Shown here one piece after another: positions 27,253 to 36,800 of a stretch of DNA of 64,000 nucleotides. The translations under genes and the position numbers were made by a program. The notes beneath the pieces are model-generated. The model did no database searches and was not told the DNA's origin. It was given only the letters and a program-made list of their open reading frames with translations. The first letter of the stretch is position 1. Each line of letters starts with the position of its first letter. Source of the DNA: Acidobacteriota bacterium (GTDB lineage Bacteria; Acidobacteriota; Terriglobia; Terriglobales; Acidobacteriaceae); the NCBI GenBank assembly GCA_021780315.1, contig JAJXYY010000042.1, positions 806,001-870,000 of the forward strand. The letters are read 5' to 3'.

Positions 27253-28107
27253 TCACACATGCAGCTCCACCCGCGCCGTCTGGGCCATCCGCGCCAGATC
27301 GCCGATCGTCATCACTCGAATCGCCTGCCGCTCCATCGCCTCCACCCCAAACCGATACCGCTCGCTCGCTTCTTCTGCTTCCTCCGTCACACTCCGCAGC
27401 GGCTCCACCACCGCCGTCAACTCCAGCCGAGCACCCTCTATCCGCTCTACACCGTCCCGCAGTTGCGGAGCACTGTAGGCCAATCCCTTTGCAGCCTCCA
27501 CATCGCCCGCCAGCGAAACCGCCTGGAACATCCGAATCATCTCGCCGCTCGCCGCCAACCCCGCCACCCGGTAGCCACAATCGATCTTCATCGGATCGCC
27601 CACGCCCGTATACGCCGAAGCCGCAATCCGCTTCCGCATCAGCCCCCACACCCCCGCTCGTTCAAACTCCGTCCGCATCGCGCCCGCAATCGCAGCTCGC
27701 CCCGTACTTCTGCGCTCCGTCTTCACCTTCAACGGCTCCACGTACATCCGCATCAACTGCTCCATCTCCGCTGCCATCGACTCTGCCAGGCTCGCCCGCG
27801 CCTCGGTGATCTGCACCGAGTTCGACAGCGTATCCTGTAGCACCTCCAGCACCGCCTTCGGGTCCCGCGCACTCACGCCCGCCTGCAACCGCGCGGCAAT
27901 CTCTCCCTCCAAGGACTCCAGCAGCCCCACGTCCGCATCCGCATCCATGCACCGAACTCGGCTCCAGTCGCGCGTAAAGCGCACCACCGGCAGGCTGCCT
28001 CTGGCCGTAGCCTCGCGCAGCACTACTCCGATGTTCGTAAACTCGCCCTTCACCACATCCGGCACATACCGGATCAGGAAGAACTCGCATGGCAGTCGAT
28101 CCGTCAC
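27253..28107 (-). CDS. DUF3037 domain protein
   Basis: A 284-residue protein matching the DUF3037 pattern at its N-terminus: FFLIRYVPDVVKGEFTNIGVVL, where this group shows a conserved R-x-x-P-D and (G/N)-I-G-V-V-L. The middle contains a helical block (ASLAESMAAEMEQLMRMYVEPLKV), and the C-terminus is helical. Function is unknown. In other genomes DUF3037 genes commonly follow a HipA-like kinase gene, and the same order is seen here with 34 bases between them. This supports a two-component unit, possibly toxin-antitoxin-like or stress-related, but the pairing is known association and the role is inference. It is not a recognised phage structural protein. Confidence 0.7.
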   Translation of the reverse strand: MTDRLPCEFFLIRYVPDVVKGEFTNIGVVLREATARGSLPVVRFTRDWSRVRCMDADADVGLLESLEGEIAARLQAGVSARDPKAVLEVLQDTLSNSVQITEARASLAESMAAEMEQLMRMYVEPLKVKTERRSTGRAAIAGAMRTEFERAGVWGLMRKRIAASAYTGVGDPMKIDCGYRVAGLAASGEMIRMFQAVSLAGDVEAAKGLAYSAPQLRDGVERIEGARLELTAVVEPLRSVTEEAEEASERYRFGVEAMERQAIRVMTIGDLARMAQTARVELHV

Positions 28108-28141
28108 AGCCTCTTCTCCCCCATCACCTTCGCTCCCTCCA

Positions 28142-29008
28142 CTACATTACAAACTTACGCCCACCCTCGGGCAGCCCGAACTGCCCCGGCACCACCATCG
28201 TCCCCTTCCCCGCCCACATCGGGAATGGCTCCCGGCTCGACTCACGAAACGACGTGATCAACTCGCGCACCCGCGACCGTCGCCGCAGCATCTGCTCCAT
28301 CAGCCGTTCGATCACCGCCGTGTCGCCACCGTACCACTCCGGCGGCACCGTCTCGGCAATCTCCCATAGCGTCCCGGCCTCCAGCGTCTCAATCCGGCTC
28401 AGCCACGGCTCAAAGCTCTCCCACCCCGTCACCGTCCTGTATACGCGGTTGCGCGCATACACCCCCCGCAGCGGACTGTCCGGAAAATCCCACTCGCCCG
28501 CATTGAAGCAAAATCCCTGATCAATAAACGTCGCCCGGTACTTCCGCTCCCGCGCTCTCCGTTCAAACACCGCCTGCCGGCCATTGCAGTTCCCTGCCCA
28601 TTTATCCACGCACAGCATCCCGGCAAACTCGCCCAGGTTCCGCACCTCGTCCAACTGCGCCTCCGGCAGATAGTCCACCACCTGCCCCGGCATCAACCCG
28701 CCCACAAACTGGCTGCCAAACTGCAACCCCGCCGTATACCGCGAGCGCACCCCCCGCGCCTGCTCCACAAACATCTCCGGAGTGTTCGCCACCAGCCACT
28801 CGCTCACCTCCACCACCTCGCTCGCCGGCACCGTCAAACCCACCGCCGCCGCCAGCCGCGTCGCGATCAACTCATTCGCCAGCACCCGCAGATGCTGCGG
28901 ATTATTCTGAAACTTCACCACCCACAACTTGCCGTCCGCGCCCAGCATCAACTGGCTCTGAGCCCCACCCCGCATCCGACGAATCGCCTGCACCGCCAAC
29001 ACCGCCAC
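28142..29008 (-). CDS. HipA-like kinase-fold protein
   Basis: A 288-residue protein. The HipA/CtkA-type kinase pattern is visible: Lys32 in WVVKFQNNP (ATP lysine), Glu46 in ANELIATRLA, a catalytic-loop region MLCVDKWAGNCNGRQAVF (Asp135, Asn140), and FIDQGFCF with Asp163 as the metal-binding residue. In related HipA kinases the loop usually reads D-x-W-x-x-N-x-D-R; here the second acidic position is Asn142, which may weaken catalysis. Such proteins phosphorylate tRNA synthetases or other substrates and can slow growth. It begins 3 bases after the large-terminase stop codon, so it is co-transcribed with a phage gene, and is followed by DUF3037. Confidence 0.7.
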   Translation of the reverse strand: MAVLAVQAIRRMRGGAQSQLMLGADGKLWVVKFQNNPQHLRVLANELIATRLAAAVGLTVPASEVVEVSEWLVANTPEMFVEQARGVRSRYTAGLQFGSQFVGGLMPGQVVDYLPEAQLDEVRNLGEFAGMLCVDKWAGNCNGRQAVFERRARERKYRATFIDQGFCFNAGEWDFPDSPLRGVYARNRVYRTVTGWESFEPWLSRIETLEAGTLWEIAETVPPEWYGGDTAVIERLMEQMLRRRSRVRELITSFRESSREPFPMWAGKGTMVVPGQFGLPEGGRKFVM

Positions 29009-29011
29009 CGC

Positions 29012-30526
29012 TCACCCCGTCTCAGCAGAATACATCGACCCCCAACGTACATCCCGTCCGCCCTTCTCCGCCCGAACCGCCTGAGCAATGGCCATAGACA
29101 TTATGCAATCATCATGCGCTCCACTCGCCGCCCCCGTCCGGCCTCCGCCCGAGGTCACAAACGTCCTGCACTCCCCCAGCAGTCTCCTGCTGTAGAACAT
29201 CCCCGGCGACTCCACCAGCAGCGCGCCCATCCTGCTCACCATCCCGGGCTTATTGCCTGCCGTCGTCAGCCAGCCCGCCACCCCACCCTGCGCATACACC
29301 CGCGCATACCGCTCCACCCCATCCAGATACGCCAGCACTCCCGACCCATGATTATTCCGTTCCACCACCAGCAGCGCTCCCCCATACTCCCGTGCCAACT
29401 CTGCCGCCACCTTCGCCAGCTCCAGCACCGTCAGCCGCTGCTGCAGCTCCGCGCACTGCACCCCCGATCTCCGCTCAATCACCTGCACTGCGGCAAAGTC
29501 CCCATCCACCCCGCCGCCCGCCGTATCCACCGCCACCAGGTACTCGTTGCCTGCCACCGGAGGCAGCCACACGAGCAGAGCTCCTCCCCGTCTCGTTGAC
29601 ACCGGAGCCGGCACCTCTGCCAGCCGCATCTCGATCGCACCCACCTCAAAGCAGCACTCCCCCGTCGCCTTGAAGCAGCTCGCTGCATCCTCCGCAAACT
29701 CCTGCGACCGCAGCCCTCGATAGCTCCGCTCCAGCCCCCGCCGAAATCCGATCTGCTCCCGCGTCAGCCCCTGCGCCTCCATCAGCGCCGCCTCCGACTC
29801 CGTACAATCTGTAACCGCATCCGCTACATAACTCTCTTCCATCCACCACGGAACGAAGTGCCGCACCATCTCCGCCCGCATCCACTCCTCGTAGAAGCAG
29901 CCATACGCCCCATTCGGAGTCGACTCCAGCACCAGCTCGCCACCCGGAGCCAGCGCCGCTCGCAACCCCGCCAGTGTCGCCGCCGCATCGCCCTGCCATC
30001 GGCTCACCTCGCTGCAATGCAGGTTCTGCATCGTCAGTCCCCGCCCCGCACTCTCGTCCGCCGCGCTCACCACCCGAAACTCGCTGTCCAGCTCCGGAAA
30101 ACACATCTGCCCCACGTTCGCCCTGCTCCGCCGCAAAGCGCCTTCCCGCAGCCCCGGGTCCAGACACTCCCAGAACCGCTGCACCATCCGGAAGATCCCC
30201 TCCGCCGCCTCCCGCGTATGTGCCACCTGCACCGTCAGCACCCCTCGCGCCGTAATCGTCTTCAGAAAAAACCGTCCCGCCACCCAGGTCGTCATCCCCA
30301 TCTGCCGAGCCTTCAGCACAATATTCTGTCGCCCACGCTGAGCCTCAAAAGCTCGTTGCGCCGCATTCGCACGCAGCGGCACTTCCCTGCCCTCGCGATC
30401 CCGCACCCACAACATCTGCTCCGCCATCCACACCGCCATTGACTCCCCTCGCAACCACGCCGGCCGCTCCTCCAACGCTCTGCCCAGGGTCAACAGCTCG
30501 TCCACATCCCACCGACCCTTGCCCAT
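29012..30526 (-). CDS. Phage terminase large subunit
   Basis: A 504-residue DNA-packaging motor. The ATPase domain has a Walker A-like loop LKARQMGMTTW (about residues 72-82) and a region VSAADESAGRGLTMQNLHCSE consistent with the Walker B/coupling segment. The C-terminal RNase H-like nuclease has AVDTAGGGVDGDFAAVQV with paired aspartates, VERNNHG, and a C-terminal AHDDCIMSMAIAQ motif. These are the family's hallmark acidic residues. The ATG at 30526 was preferred; ATG 30556 would add ten residues. No convincing small subunit was identified. A short GC-rich hairpin (30575-30596) lies just upstream. Confidence 0.92.
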   Translation of the reverse strand: MGKGRWDVDELLTLGRALEERPAWLRGESMAVWMAEQMLWVRDREGREVPLRANAAQRAFEAQRGRQNIVLKARQMGMTTWVAGRFFLKTITARGVLTVQVAHTREAAEGIFRMVQRFWECLDPGLREGALRRSRANVGQMCFPELDSEFRVVSAADESAGRGLTMQNLHCSEVSRWQGDAAATLAGLRAALAPGGELVLESTPNGAYGCFYEEWMRAEMVRHFVPWWMEESYVADAVTDCTESEAALMEAQGLTREQIGFRRGLERSYRGLRSQEFAEDAASCFKATGECCFEVGAIEMRLAEVPAPVSTRRGGALLVWLPPVAGNEYLVAVDTAGGGVDGDFAAVQVIERRSGVQCAELQQRLTVLELAKVAAELAREYGGALLVVERNNHGSGVLAYLDGVERYARVYAQGGVAGWLTTAGNKPGMVSRMGALLVESPGMFYSRRLLGECRTFVTSGGGRTGAASGAHDDCIMSMAIAQAVRAEKGGRDVRWGSMYSAETG

Positions 30527-30605
30527 CGCCCACCATCCCTCCCGCTGCTCCCGCATCCCAGATAAACATCAGGCCTCGCCGCTCCCCAGCGGCGAGACCC
30601 TCCCA

Positions 30606-33600
30606 CTACATCTCCCAGTGGCAGCCAGAAATAGTCTTCGCATTCGGAACATCCCGCAGCGTCAACGTCCCGTTCGCTGGCACCGGCACCGCCGTCCCTG
30701 CCGCCAATCCATTGATCAACTGGCTCCCATTCAACGCCTGCACCGTCACCGCATACGTCGCCTGCGGATTGCTGATCCGGTACACCGCCCCACTCTGTCC
30801 GGTGCAGTCCGGCAGCGTCAGCGTCCCCGCGGAGCTCACGCCCGCCACGCTCACCTCACCATCCCCCGCCGTCATGCTGTACGGCAGCGTCGTCACACCA
30901 TGCGGATTCAGCGCATTGAACCCGAAGTAGTAGTTCAGCGCATTGCTCGCTGCATTCGCCAGCAATTGTTGCCCCACCTGCGTCGGGTGTACATGGTCGC
31001 TTTGAAAGTAAGTCGCATTCGCATTCGCACCATCCGCACCCAGTAGCGGGTTAGCCGCAAAGTCGATCACGCCGTCGGCCCCCGCCGCCTCCGCCTGCTG
31101 TAGCAGCAAGCTGTCATAGCTGTCTTTGTCCGCATCCAGACTCGTCGTTCCGCTCTGGTCGTTCCCCGTCCTCGATAGCATCGTGCCCGCAAACACCAGG
31201 CAGCCAGCCTTCTTCAGCGTCTGTATCTCGCCACTCGCAAATCCAAATACACTCGCAGCCGTCGAGCCTGCCACCGCCGCAAAATCGTTCGTCCCAGCAA
31301 ACACGATCGCAACATTTGGCCCGGAGCTGCTCCGGCACTGCACCGCCACACGGTTCGCCTCCGACCCCGCAATCGACTCCAGGTATATCCCAGGTATGCC
31401 CCAGTCTGTAACCGAATACGTTGCTTGACCCGTCCACGACAACAGCGTCGGCCACGCACTCGCCACCCCCAGCCCCGCTGTAATCGAGTCCCCAATCGCG
31501 TGGATCTGTTGCGTCACCAGCATCGGCGAAGCCAACCCTGTCGCCACGCCCCGCTGGCTCACCTCCGCTACCAGCGCCGCACTCGTCGCTGCCACCTGCG
31601 CAGAACTCAGCTGAGTCGGATACACCCGTAGCCGGTAGTACGTCCCCTCAAATCCAGACCCCGACCACAAACCCGCCGGACTCGTCCCCAGGTAAAAATT
31701 GCCGCTGCTCTGCAACCCCGCCGAAGCCGTCTGCACCACGTATGGATACTCCACTCCATCCACATACATGTGATCCACACTGCTGCCCACAACCCCCAGC
31801 GTCACCCCGATCGCATGAAATCCCGACACCAGCCCGTTCGCCGCGGTTCCCACCGCATTGTTGGCATACACGCTCGGCGCATAGCTGCCATTCACAAACA
31901 GCGCAGACTTCCCCGTCTTGATATACAGCAGATTGAACCCGCTCCCACCAGCACTGCTCGAAACCAGCAGCGGATACGTATTGTCCAGAGGTGCCGTCGT
32001 CAACGGGTTGATCCAGACCACCATCACAAACGTCCGCGAGCCATTCAGCGCCGCCGGCAAACTCACATTCTGCGGCAATCCAAACGAGAGTCCCGTACTC
32101 GTCCACGTCGGCGCACTCGCTCCACTGCCCAGCGTTCCATTGTTGCCGTTGCCGCTGCTGTCCACCAGCAGCGTGCCGCCCGCTTGCAGAAAGTTGTAGT
32201 CCGCCGTTGCTCCAGCAACCGGTGCGACCACTCCACTGCTGGTTCCTCCCGCGACCGGAGCAACCCAAGTCCCGTCCTCGCGCAGATACCGCGTCGAGCC
32301 CGCCGTCGCGCCAGGGTCCGGCACCGCACCGACCGAATGCCCCGCACCCGAACCGCCAAACACCGGCAGTTGCGCTGCACTCACGCTCCCAACAATCGTT
32401 CCTGCATTCACCGTCCCTGCATTCACCGTCGTCGCATTCACCGTCCCCGCCGTAAACCCCTGCGGAGTAAAGCTGTAGCCACTCCCACGCAGGTTCAGCC
32501 CCATCGCACTCGTCGCAGGGTTATACGTCTCCGTGTCGATCCCTACATTGCTCGTCAGCTCAAACAGGTTGTACCCAGAGTTCCACTTGCCGCATCCGTG
32601 CGAGTTGCAGCTCAGCGCAAACACGCTCTCATCGCCAGCCTGTGCCGAAAACGTCCGCTTCCACACGCCCGTCGCCTCATACGCCGCAAACGGAGCCGTA
32701 TGCGTCCCACCGTTGCCCAGATAGTTCGTCGCAGCCGCAGCATTCGCAATCATCCACCCGGTAATTCCAGGCCCAACATTCGCCTCATACTGTATGCCCG
32801 CCTGCGAATTCAGCGCCGGCCGCGGTGTAGTCTGCCGCACATACTCAATGTCCGGACCCACCCCAATCTGGTAGTAGTGCGGCTCTTCCACCGCATCGTT
32901 CACCGCCCACGCCACCGTGTTCGCCGCCAGCGTCAACTGCCCATCCACACTCTTCGTCGTCGCGTTGAACACCCCCAGCACCTCCGCCATCGGATACAGC
33001 GCATACCCACCCGTCAGCATCGCTACCGTGCCGCCACTGCTGCTGCTGTCCGCTCCCGTGCTGTTGTACGTCAGCGTATTAGGCCCCGTCGTCGTCACCG
33101 TAAAGCTCCCGTTGTAGCTCGCATCCGCTACCCCGGCCATCGTCATCGTCAACCCGTTCACGTCCACCGGCAGATTGCCCGCCGTCGTCACCGTCACCAC
33201 ATTGCCGCTGCGTGCAATCGCCGCCACCGCCAGGTTTACATTCAGAAACCCGCTCGTCTGACCGGCAACACCCACAATCCCCGTCTGCCCCCCGGCGTAG
33301 TAAAGCCCCGTCGCCGAATAAGACCCAATCACCGGAAACACCTGCCGCAGCCCGTTCGCCGTGTCCACCGTCTGCTCCAGCCCATACCCGCACAAGCCGC
33401 CCACCGCCACCGTCGCTCCCGCCGCATGAACCTTGTTCAACGTCATCTGCACATGCGTCCCATCCACCACCGTGTAGCTCGCCATCTCGTAGTTGTGCGC
33501 ACTGAACCCGTTCGGCACATCCACCACGCACGCCACACCGCTCCCACTTGGCAGCGCGGCCGTATTCGTCGCAAACCCCGTCGCCACTCCGCTCGTCGCA

Positions 33601-35228
33601 ATCGGAACCGTCACCGTCCCCGGCGCCAGGTTGTTCGCCTGCGAAGTCATCGCCTGCGCCGTCGTCAAAAACACACTCACCGGAAACGCCGTCCCGCTGA
33701 AGCTCGCCCCTGCCCCGGGCCCACCGCTCACCGCTCCCGTCAGCACACCCGTAGTCAGCACCTTCGCAGGATTCTTGTCGATCAGAAATCGTCCCTCCCC
33801 CTGCGTCCCCGGTGCTGCCGTCACACTCACCGTCAACACCGTCGACCCCGCCGTGCAGCCCGACAAGCACGTCCCCGCAAACACATTCGAGTCCTCCTGC
33901 AACTGCAGATCGAACGGATGCGCCCCTTCATCCGCATTATCCCGATACCCACCCGACGACGTCAGAAACTGCGACCCCATCAGGCAATCCCCCACCCCAT
34001 AGCAGTGGATGCTCGTCGGCACCAGCACATGCTGCCCCGGCGTGTTGTACGTGCCCGCAATCGAGAGCGCACTATAGTTGCTCTTGAAGTAAGGCAGCGT
34101 ACTCTCAATGTCGCTCGGAAACTGGTTCGATCCACCCGTCAACGCCGCGTGCGAGATCGTCATGCCAAACCCCGAAGGCTCATGGTTGCCCGTCTGCTGG
34201 TACACGCTCGCCGCGCTCCGGGTCGAAACCACATCCAGCACCTGCCCCGCATCGTTGCCCGGCAGCAGCGTATTCACCGGATTCAGATAGCTGTCCCGCC
34301 GCGTCCCCTGCCGCGTGTCCTCCACATGCGTACCGCTGCTCGCACCGCTGTTCAGCGACTGCGTCGTGTATCGCTCGGTCGGCCCATAGCTGCGGTCCAC
34401 CTTCACTTCGCAACCACTCACGCAATCCGTACTCGCCACCGCATTCGCAATGCCATTGTTGCCGGTCCCGCTCACGTACTGGCTCGCATACTCCGCGCCG
34501 TTCAACAGGTTCACCTGCAACTGCGTCCCCACCGGCTGAGCCACCACCTGCGTCCCCACCGGAACCGTACTCACCTTCTGCCCCAGCCCACTCGTCACCG
34601 CTCCCACATTCACATCGACATAGTGCTTGTCCGCGGCCTGCATCGTCGTCGTCGGATCGCCCGGCAGCACCAGCGGCCCCGTCATCGTGTCCCCTGCCTT
34701 CAACACATACGGCGTCGAACTGCTCAGCGGATGTCCCGTCACCGCCGCCACAATCGCCGTATCCACATAGCTCTTGCTCACCGTCTGCATCGCCACCGAG
34801 GTCGGCAGCACGCTCGTCCGAATCGACGTCAGTGCCACCACTCCCTGGCTCACTGGAACCACCCAGTACTCCCGGCTCACACTCCCATCATCCAGGTGAT
34901 ACACCGCCGTGTAGTAGCTCCCCATCGGCGTCGCTCCCGCATTCGGCGCCAGCGCCACACTCAGCACCCCGCCCGCCGCAATCGTCGCCGACGTGCTGCC
35001 GCTCGCCACCGTCTGCCCCGAAGCCGTCGTAAAAGCACCCCAACTGATAATCACCGTTCCAGTAGCCGCACTCCCATCCGCCCGGTAAATCGTGTCCGTC
35101 ACCTGCGTCGTCGCAATCGCACTCGTCCCACTCACCTGTGCCATCGCCGTCACCGCAACCCGTGTCACCACCACCGGCATCGCCAGCAACAGGCTCAACA
35201 GCATCCATCCTCTAGCCTTCCAATCCAT
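30606..35228 (-). CDS. Giant phage fibre/spike protein with SGNH esterase domain
   Basis: A 1540-residue protein. The ATG at 35228 has AGGAGG at a 6-base spacing. An N-terminal hydrophobic segment (MDWKARGWMLLSLLLAM...) ending in an AMAQ cleavage-like site looks like a signal peptide, which is odd for a virion protein. Residues about 160-210 hold a tail-fibre repeat (AGDTMTGPLVLPGD and AADKHYVD). The middle is Thr/Gly/Asn-rich beta structure. Around 1000-1200 is a concanavalin/LamG-like region. From 1236 the SGNH hydrolase has block I GDSITAG (Ser about 1248), block III GTNDF (about 1311) and block V DHVHP (about 1411). It may bind and deacetylate host glycans. Confidence 0.8.
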   Translation of the reverse strand: MDWKARGWMLLSLLLAMPVVVTRVAVTAMAQVSGTSAIATTQVTDTIYRADGSAATGTVIISWGAFTTASGQTVASGSTSATIAAGGVLSVALAPNAGATPMGSYYTAVYHLDDGSVSREYWVVPVSQGVVALTSIRTSVLPTSVAMQTVSKSYVDTAIVAAVTGHPLSSSTPYVLKAGDTMTGPLVLPGDPTTTMQAADKHYVDVNVGAVTSGLGQKVSTVPVGTQVVAQPVGTQLQVNLLNGAEYASQYVSGTGNNGIANAVASTDCVSGCEVKVDRSYGPTERYTTQSLNSGASSGTHVEDTRQGTRRDSYLNPVNTLLPGNDAGQVLDVVSTRSAASVYQQTGNHEPSGFGMTISHAALTGGSNQFPSDIESTLPYFKSNYSALSIAGTYNTPGQHVLVPTSIHCYGVGDCLMGSQFLTSSGGYRDNADEGAHPFDLQLQEDSNVFAGTCLSGCTAGSTVLTVSVTAAPGTQGEGRFLIDKNPAKVLTTGVLTGAVSGGPGAGASFSGTAFPVSVFLTTAQAMTSQANNLAPGTVTVPIATSGVATGFATNTAALPSGSGVACVVDVPNGFSAHNYEMASYTVVDGTHVQMTLNKVHAAGATVAVGGLCGYGLEQTVDTANGLRQVFPVIGSYSATGLYYAGGQTGIVGVAGQTSGFLNVNLAVAAIARSGNVVTVTTAGNLPVDVNGLTMTMAGVADASYNGSFTVTTTGPNTLTYNSTGADSSSSGGTVAMLTGGYALYPMAEVLGVFNATTKSVDGQLTLAANTVAWAVNDAVEEPHYYQIGVGPDIEYVRQTTPRPALNSQAGIQYEANVGPGITGWMIANAAAATNYLGNGGTHTAPFAAYEATGVWKRTFSAQAGDESVFALSCNSHGCGKWNSGYNLFELTSNVGIDTETYNPATSAMGLNLRGSGYSFTPQGFTAGTVNATTVNAGTVNAGTIVGSVSAAQLPVFGGSGAGHSVGAVPDPGATAGSTRYLREDGTWVAPVAGGTSSGVVAPVAGATADYNFLQAGGTLLVDSSGNGNNGTLGSGASAPTWTSTGLSFGLPQNVSLPAALNGSRTFVMVVWINPLTTAPLDNTYPLLVSSSAGGSGFNLLYIKTGKSALFVNGSYAPSVYANNAVGTAANGLVSGFHAIGVTLGVVGSSVDHMYVDGVEYPYVVQTASAGLQSSGNFYLGTSPAGLWSGSGFEGTYYRLRVYPTQLSSAQVAATSAALVAEVSQRGVATGLASPMLVTQQIHAIGDSITAGLGVASAWPTLLSWTGQATYSVTDWGIPGIYLESIAGSEANRVAVQCRSSSGPNVAIVFAGTNDFAAVAGSTAASVFGFASGEIQTLKKAGCLVFAGTMLSRTGNDQSGTTSLDADKDSYDSLLLQQAEAAGADGVIDFAANPLLGADGANANATYFQSDHVHPTQVGQQLLANAASNALNYYFGFNALNPHGVTTLPYSMTAGDGEVSVAGVSSAGTLTLPDCTGQSGAVYRISNPQATYAVTVQALNGSQLINGLAAGTAVPVPANGTLTLRDVPNAKTISGCHWEM

Positions 35229-35290
35229 CGCTATCCTCCTCAGAACTCCTGCCACTCCCTGCGGAAAAGCCCGCAACCCCAAACCCGTCC

Positions 35291-36259
35291 CTATCCAGGC
35301 AAATAACTCCGGAAGCACACCACCCTGGCCCCATCGTTCGCATCCACCACCGGCAACGCCCGAAAGCTCCCCGCCAGCTTCACCCGCTCCAGCGGAGCCA
35401 GCAGCGCCTCTGTCACCTCCTCCGCGCCCTGCATCGCCTGCAGCCGCGGATAGTAGTAAAAGATCCGCTCCCCCTGCTCACCCTCCATGCAGAACAACCC
35501 CGACCACTCCTGAAAAAACAATCCGCCCTCACGGTCCACAAAGCCCACCACCCGGCTCACCTGCATCCCCGCCGTCGGAACCCCCGCCAGCAGCGGCGCA
35601 GCCAACTCCAGCACTCCCGCCACAATCCCCACCACCTGACCCACATTCAGCGTCACCCGCCGCACGTAGTTCACATCGCTCGCCACATCCGAGGCCTGCC
35701 GCACATACCCCGCACTTGCTCCGCTCCCCACATATCCCACCTGCCCCACATAGTCCACATCCACTGCCACCAGGTCGCCCACGCTGAACCCTGCCGCCGC
35801 CGTCGCCCCCACGTTCAGCGCCAATGCCGTCGATCCCGCCGCCAACCCCACCGCCGCCGCTGCCAGGCCCCCACTACCATTCAGCCCCGCACCCGCCGCC
35901 GTATACAGCAGATTCATCTGCTGCGACCCCGCCGTCAGCGCCATCGACAGCTTCCCCCAGCTCGCAAACTCCACCGCCACCGTAGCCTCCACCTCCGACC
36001 ACACCTGGCTCTGCGCCACTGCCGGAGCACCCGTCCGCACCGCCGCCACCCCACTCTTCGCCCCCACGCCGCTCTTCCGCACAAACTTCGTGCACCATCC
36101 CAGATCCACCCACGGAGCCACCGGAGCATCCAGCGCAAACATCCCCATCTGCGCCGCATCGAACACCGTCGGCACACCCGCCGCCCTGTTCACCGGCGCA
36201 AAATAAGCCCGCACCCGCCGCGTCACCGGAGCCACCATCCCCACCGTCATCCCGCTCAC
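35291..36259 (-). CDS. Phage structural protein, tail-tube/major-tail-like
   Basis: A 322-residue, Gly/Ala/Val-rich beta-strand protein. The N-terminus reads MSGMTVGMVAPVTRRVRAYF; two blocks (APWVDLGWCTKFVRKSG and ATVAVEFASWGKLSMALT) match the layout of a tail tube protein with an early WVDLG strand. The C-terminal half contains LQAMQGAEEVTEALLAPLERVKLAGSFRAL, reminiscent of tail-tube C-termini. Its start overlaps the previous gene by four bases. The tail-tube call is inferred from gene order (after the tail-terminator-like gene) and composition, not from a diagnostic motif. Confidence 0.5.
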   Translation of the reverse strand: MSGMTVGMVAPVTRRVRAYFAPVNRAAGVPTVFDAAQMGMFALDAPVAPWVDLGWCTKFVRKSGVGAKSGVAAVRTGAPAVAQSQVWSEVEATVAVEFASWGKLSMALTAGSQQMNLLYTAAGAGLNGSGGLAAAAVGLAAGSTALALNVGATAAAGFSVGDLVAVDVDYVGQVGYVGSGASAGYVRQASDVASDVNYVRRVTLNVGQVVGIVAGVLELAAPLLAGVPTAGMQVSRVVGFVDREGGLFFQEWSGLFCMEGEQGERIFYYYPRLQAMQGAEEVTEALLAPLERVKLAGSFRALPVVDANDGARVVCFRSYLPG

Positions 36260-36762
36260 AGCTCACCCGCTTCCTGGTACGCAAATACCTCCACCGTAGC
36301 CACCCGCTCCAGCCGCTCATCCGCCGCCACCGCCGCACCAAGCACCACATCCCCCCAGAAAACACTCGTCGCCATCGCCACCGCAGCCGTCCCTGCACCC
36401 ACCCCCGCGTAGTTCATCTTCACCGTCCTCTGCGGAGCCGCGCCCACCGATGCAATCAACTCCCCATCCATCCCCGCCAGCAGCCGCCCACGATCCATCC
36501 CACCATTGCCCGAGCTGCCATCCGTCGCATACCGCACCTCGCAGCTCATCGTCACCAGCGGCAGCCCACCCCGAGCATCCACCTTCACTCCCGTCCACCG
36601 CAGCCGAAACACATCCACCGGCTCATACGCCGTCGCCAGTTCGTTCTCCTCCACCAGCACCCCTGGCCGCGTCACCCCCCGCACCACCATCGTCCGCCCC
36701 GGATTCACCCCCGCCAGCCGGTCCCGCAACGCCACATAAAATGTATCCTTCGCACTCTGCAT
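36256..36762 (-). CDS. Phage tail-terminator/minor-tail-like protein
   Basis: A 168-residue protein. An AGGAGAGG SD precedes the ATG. The N-terminal helix MQSAKDTFYVALRDRLAGVNPGRT followed by beta strands (RTMVVRGVTRPGVLVEENELA, DVFRLRWTGVKVDARGG) is the pattern seen in tail-completion or tail-terminator proteins between the head-closure and tail-tube genes. Position supports this: the connector genes are upstream and the tube-like gene is downstream with a four-base overlap. No catalytic motif is expected. Confidence 0.45.
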   Translation of the reverse strand: MQSAKDTFYVALRDRLAGVNPGRTMVVRGVTRPGVLVEENELATAYEPVDVFRLRWTGVKVDARGGLPLVTMSCEVRYATDGSSGNGGMDRGRLLAGMDGELIASVGAAPQRTVKMNYAGVGAGTAAVAMATSVFWGDVVLGAAVAADERLERVATVEVFAYQEAGEL

Positions 36763-36800
36763 AGAACGTAACCTCTCCTGCTACAAATCAATTCCCCCTG

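Noticed and set aside
31770..35306. A 1178-codon open frame on the plus strand opposite the fibre gene
   Set aside because: It mirrors the Gly/Thr/Ala-rich fibre gene, is overwhelmingly Arg/His/Gln, lacks domain features and has no SD. It is an artefact of high GC content.
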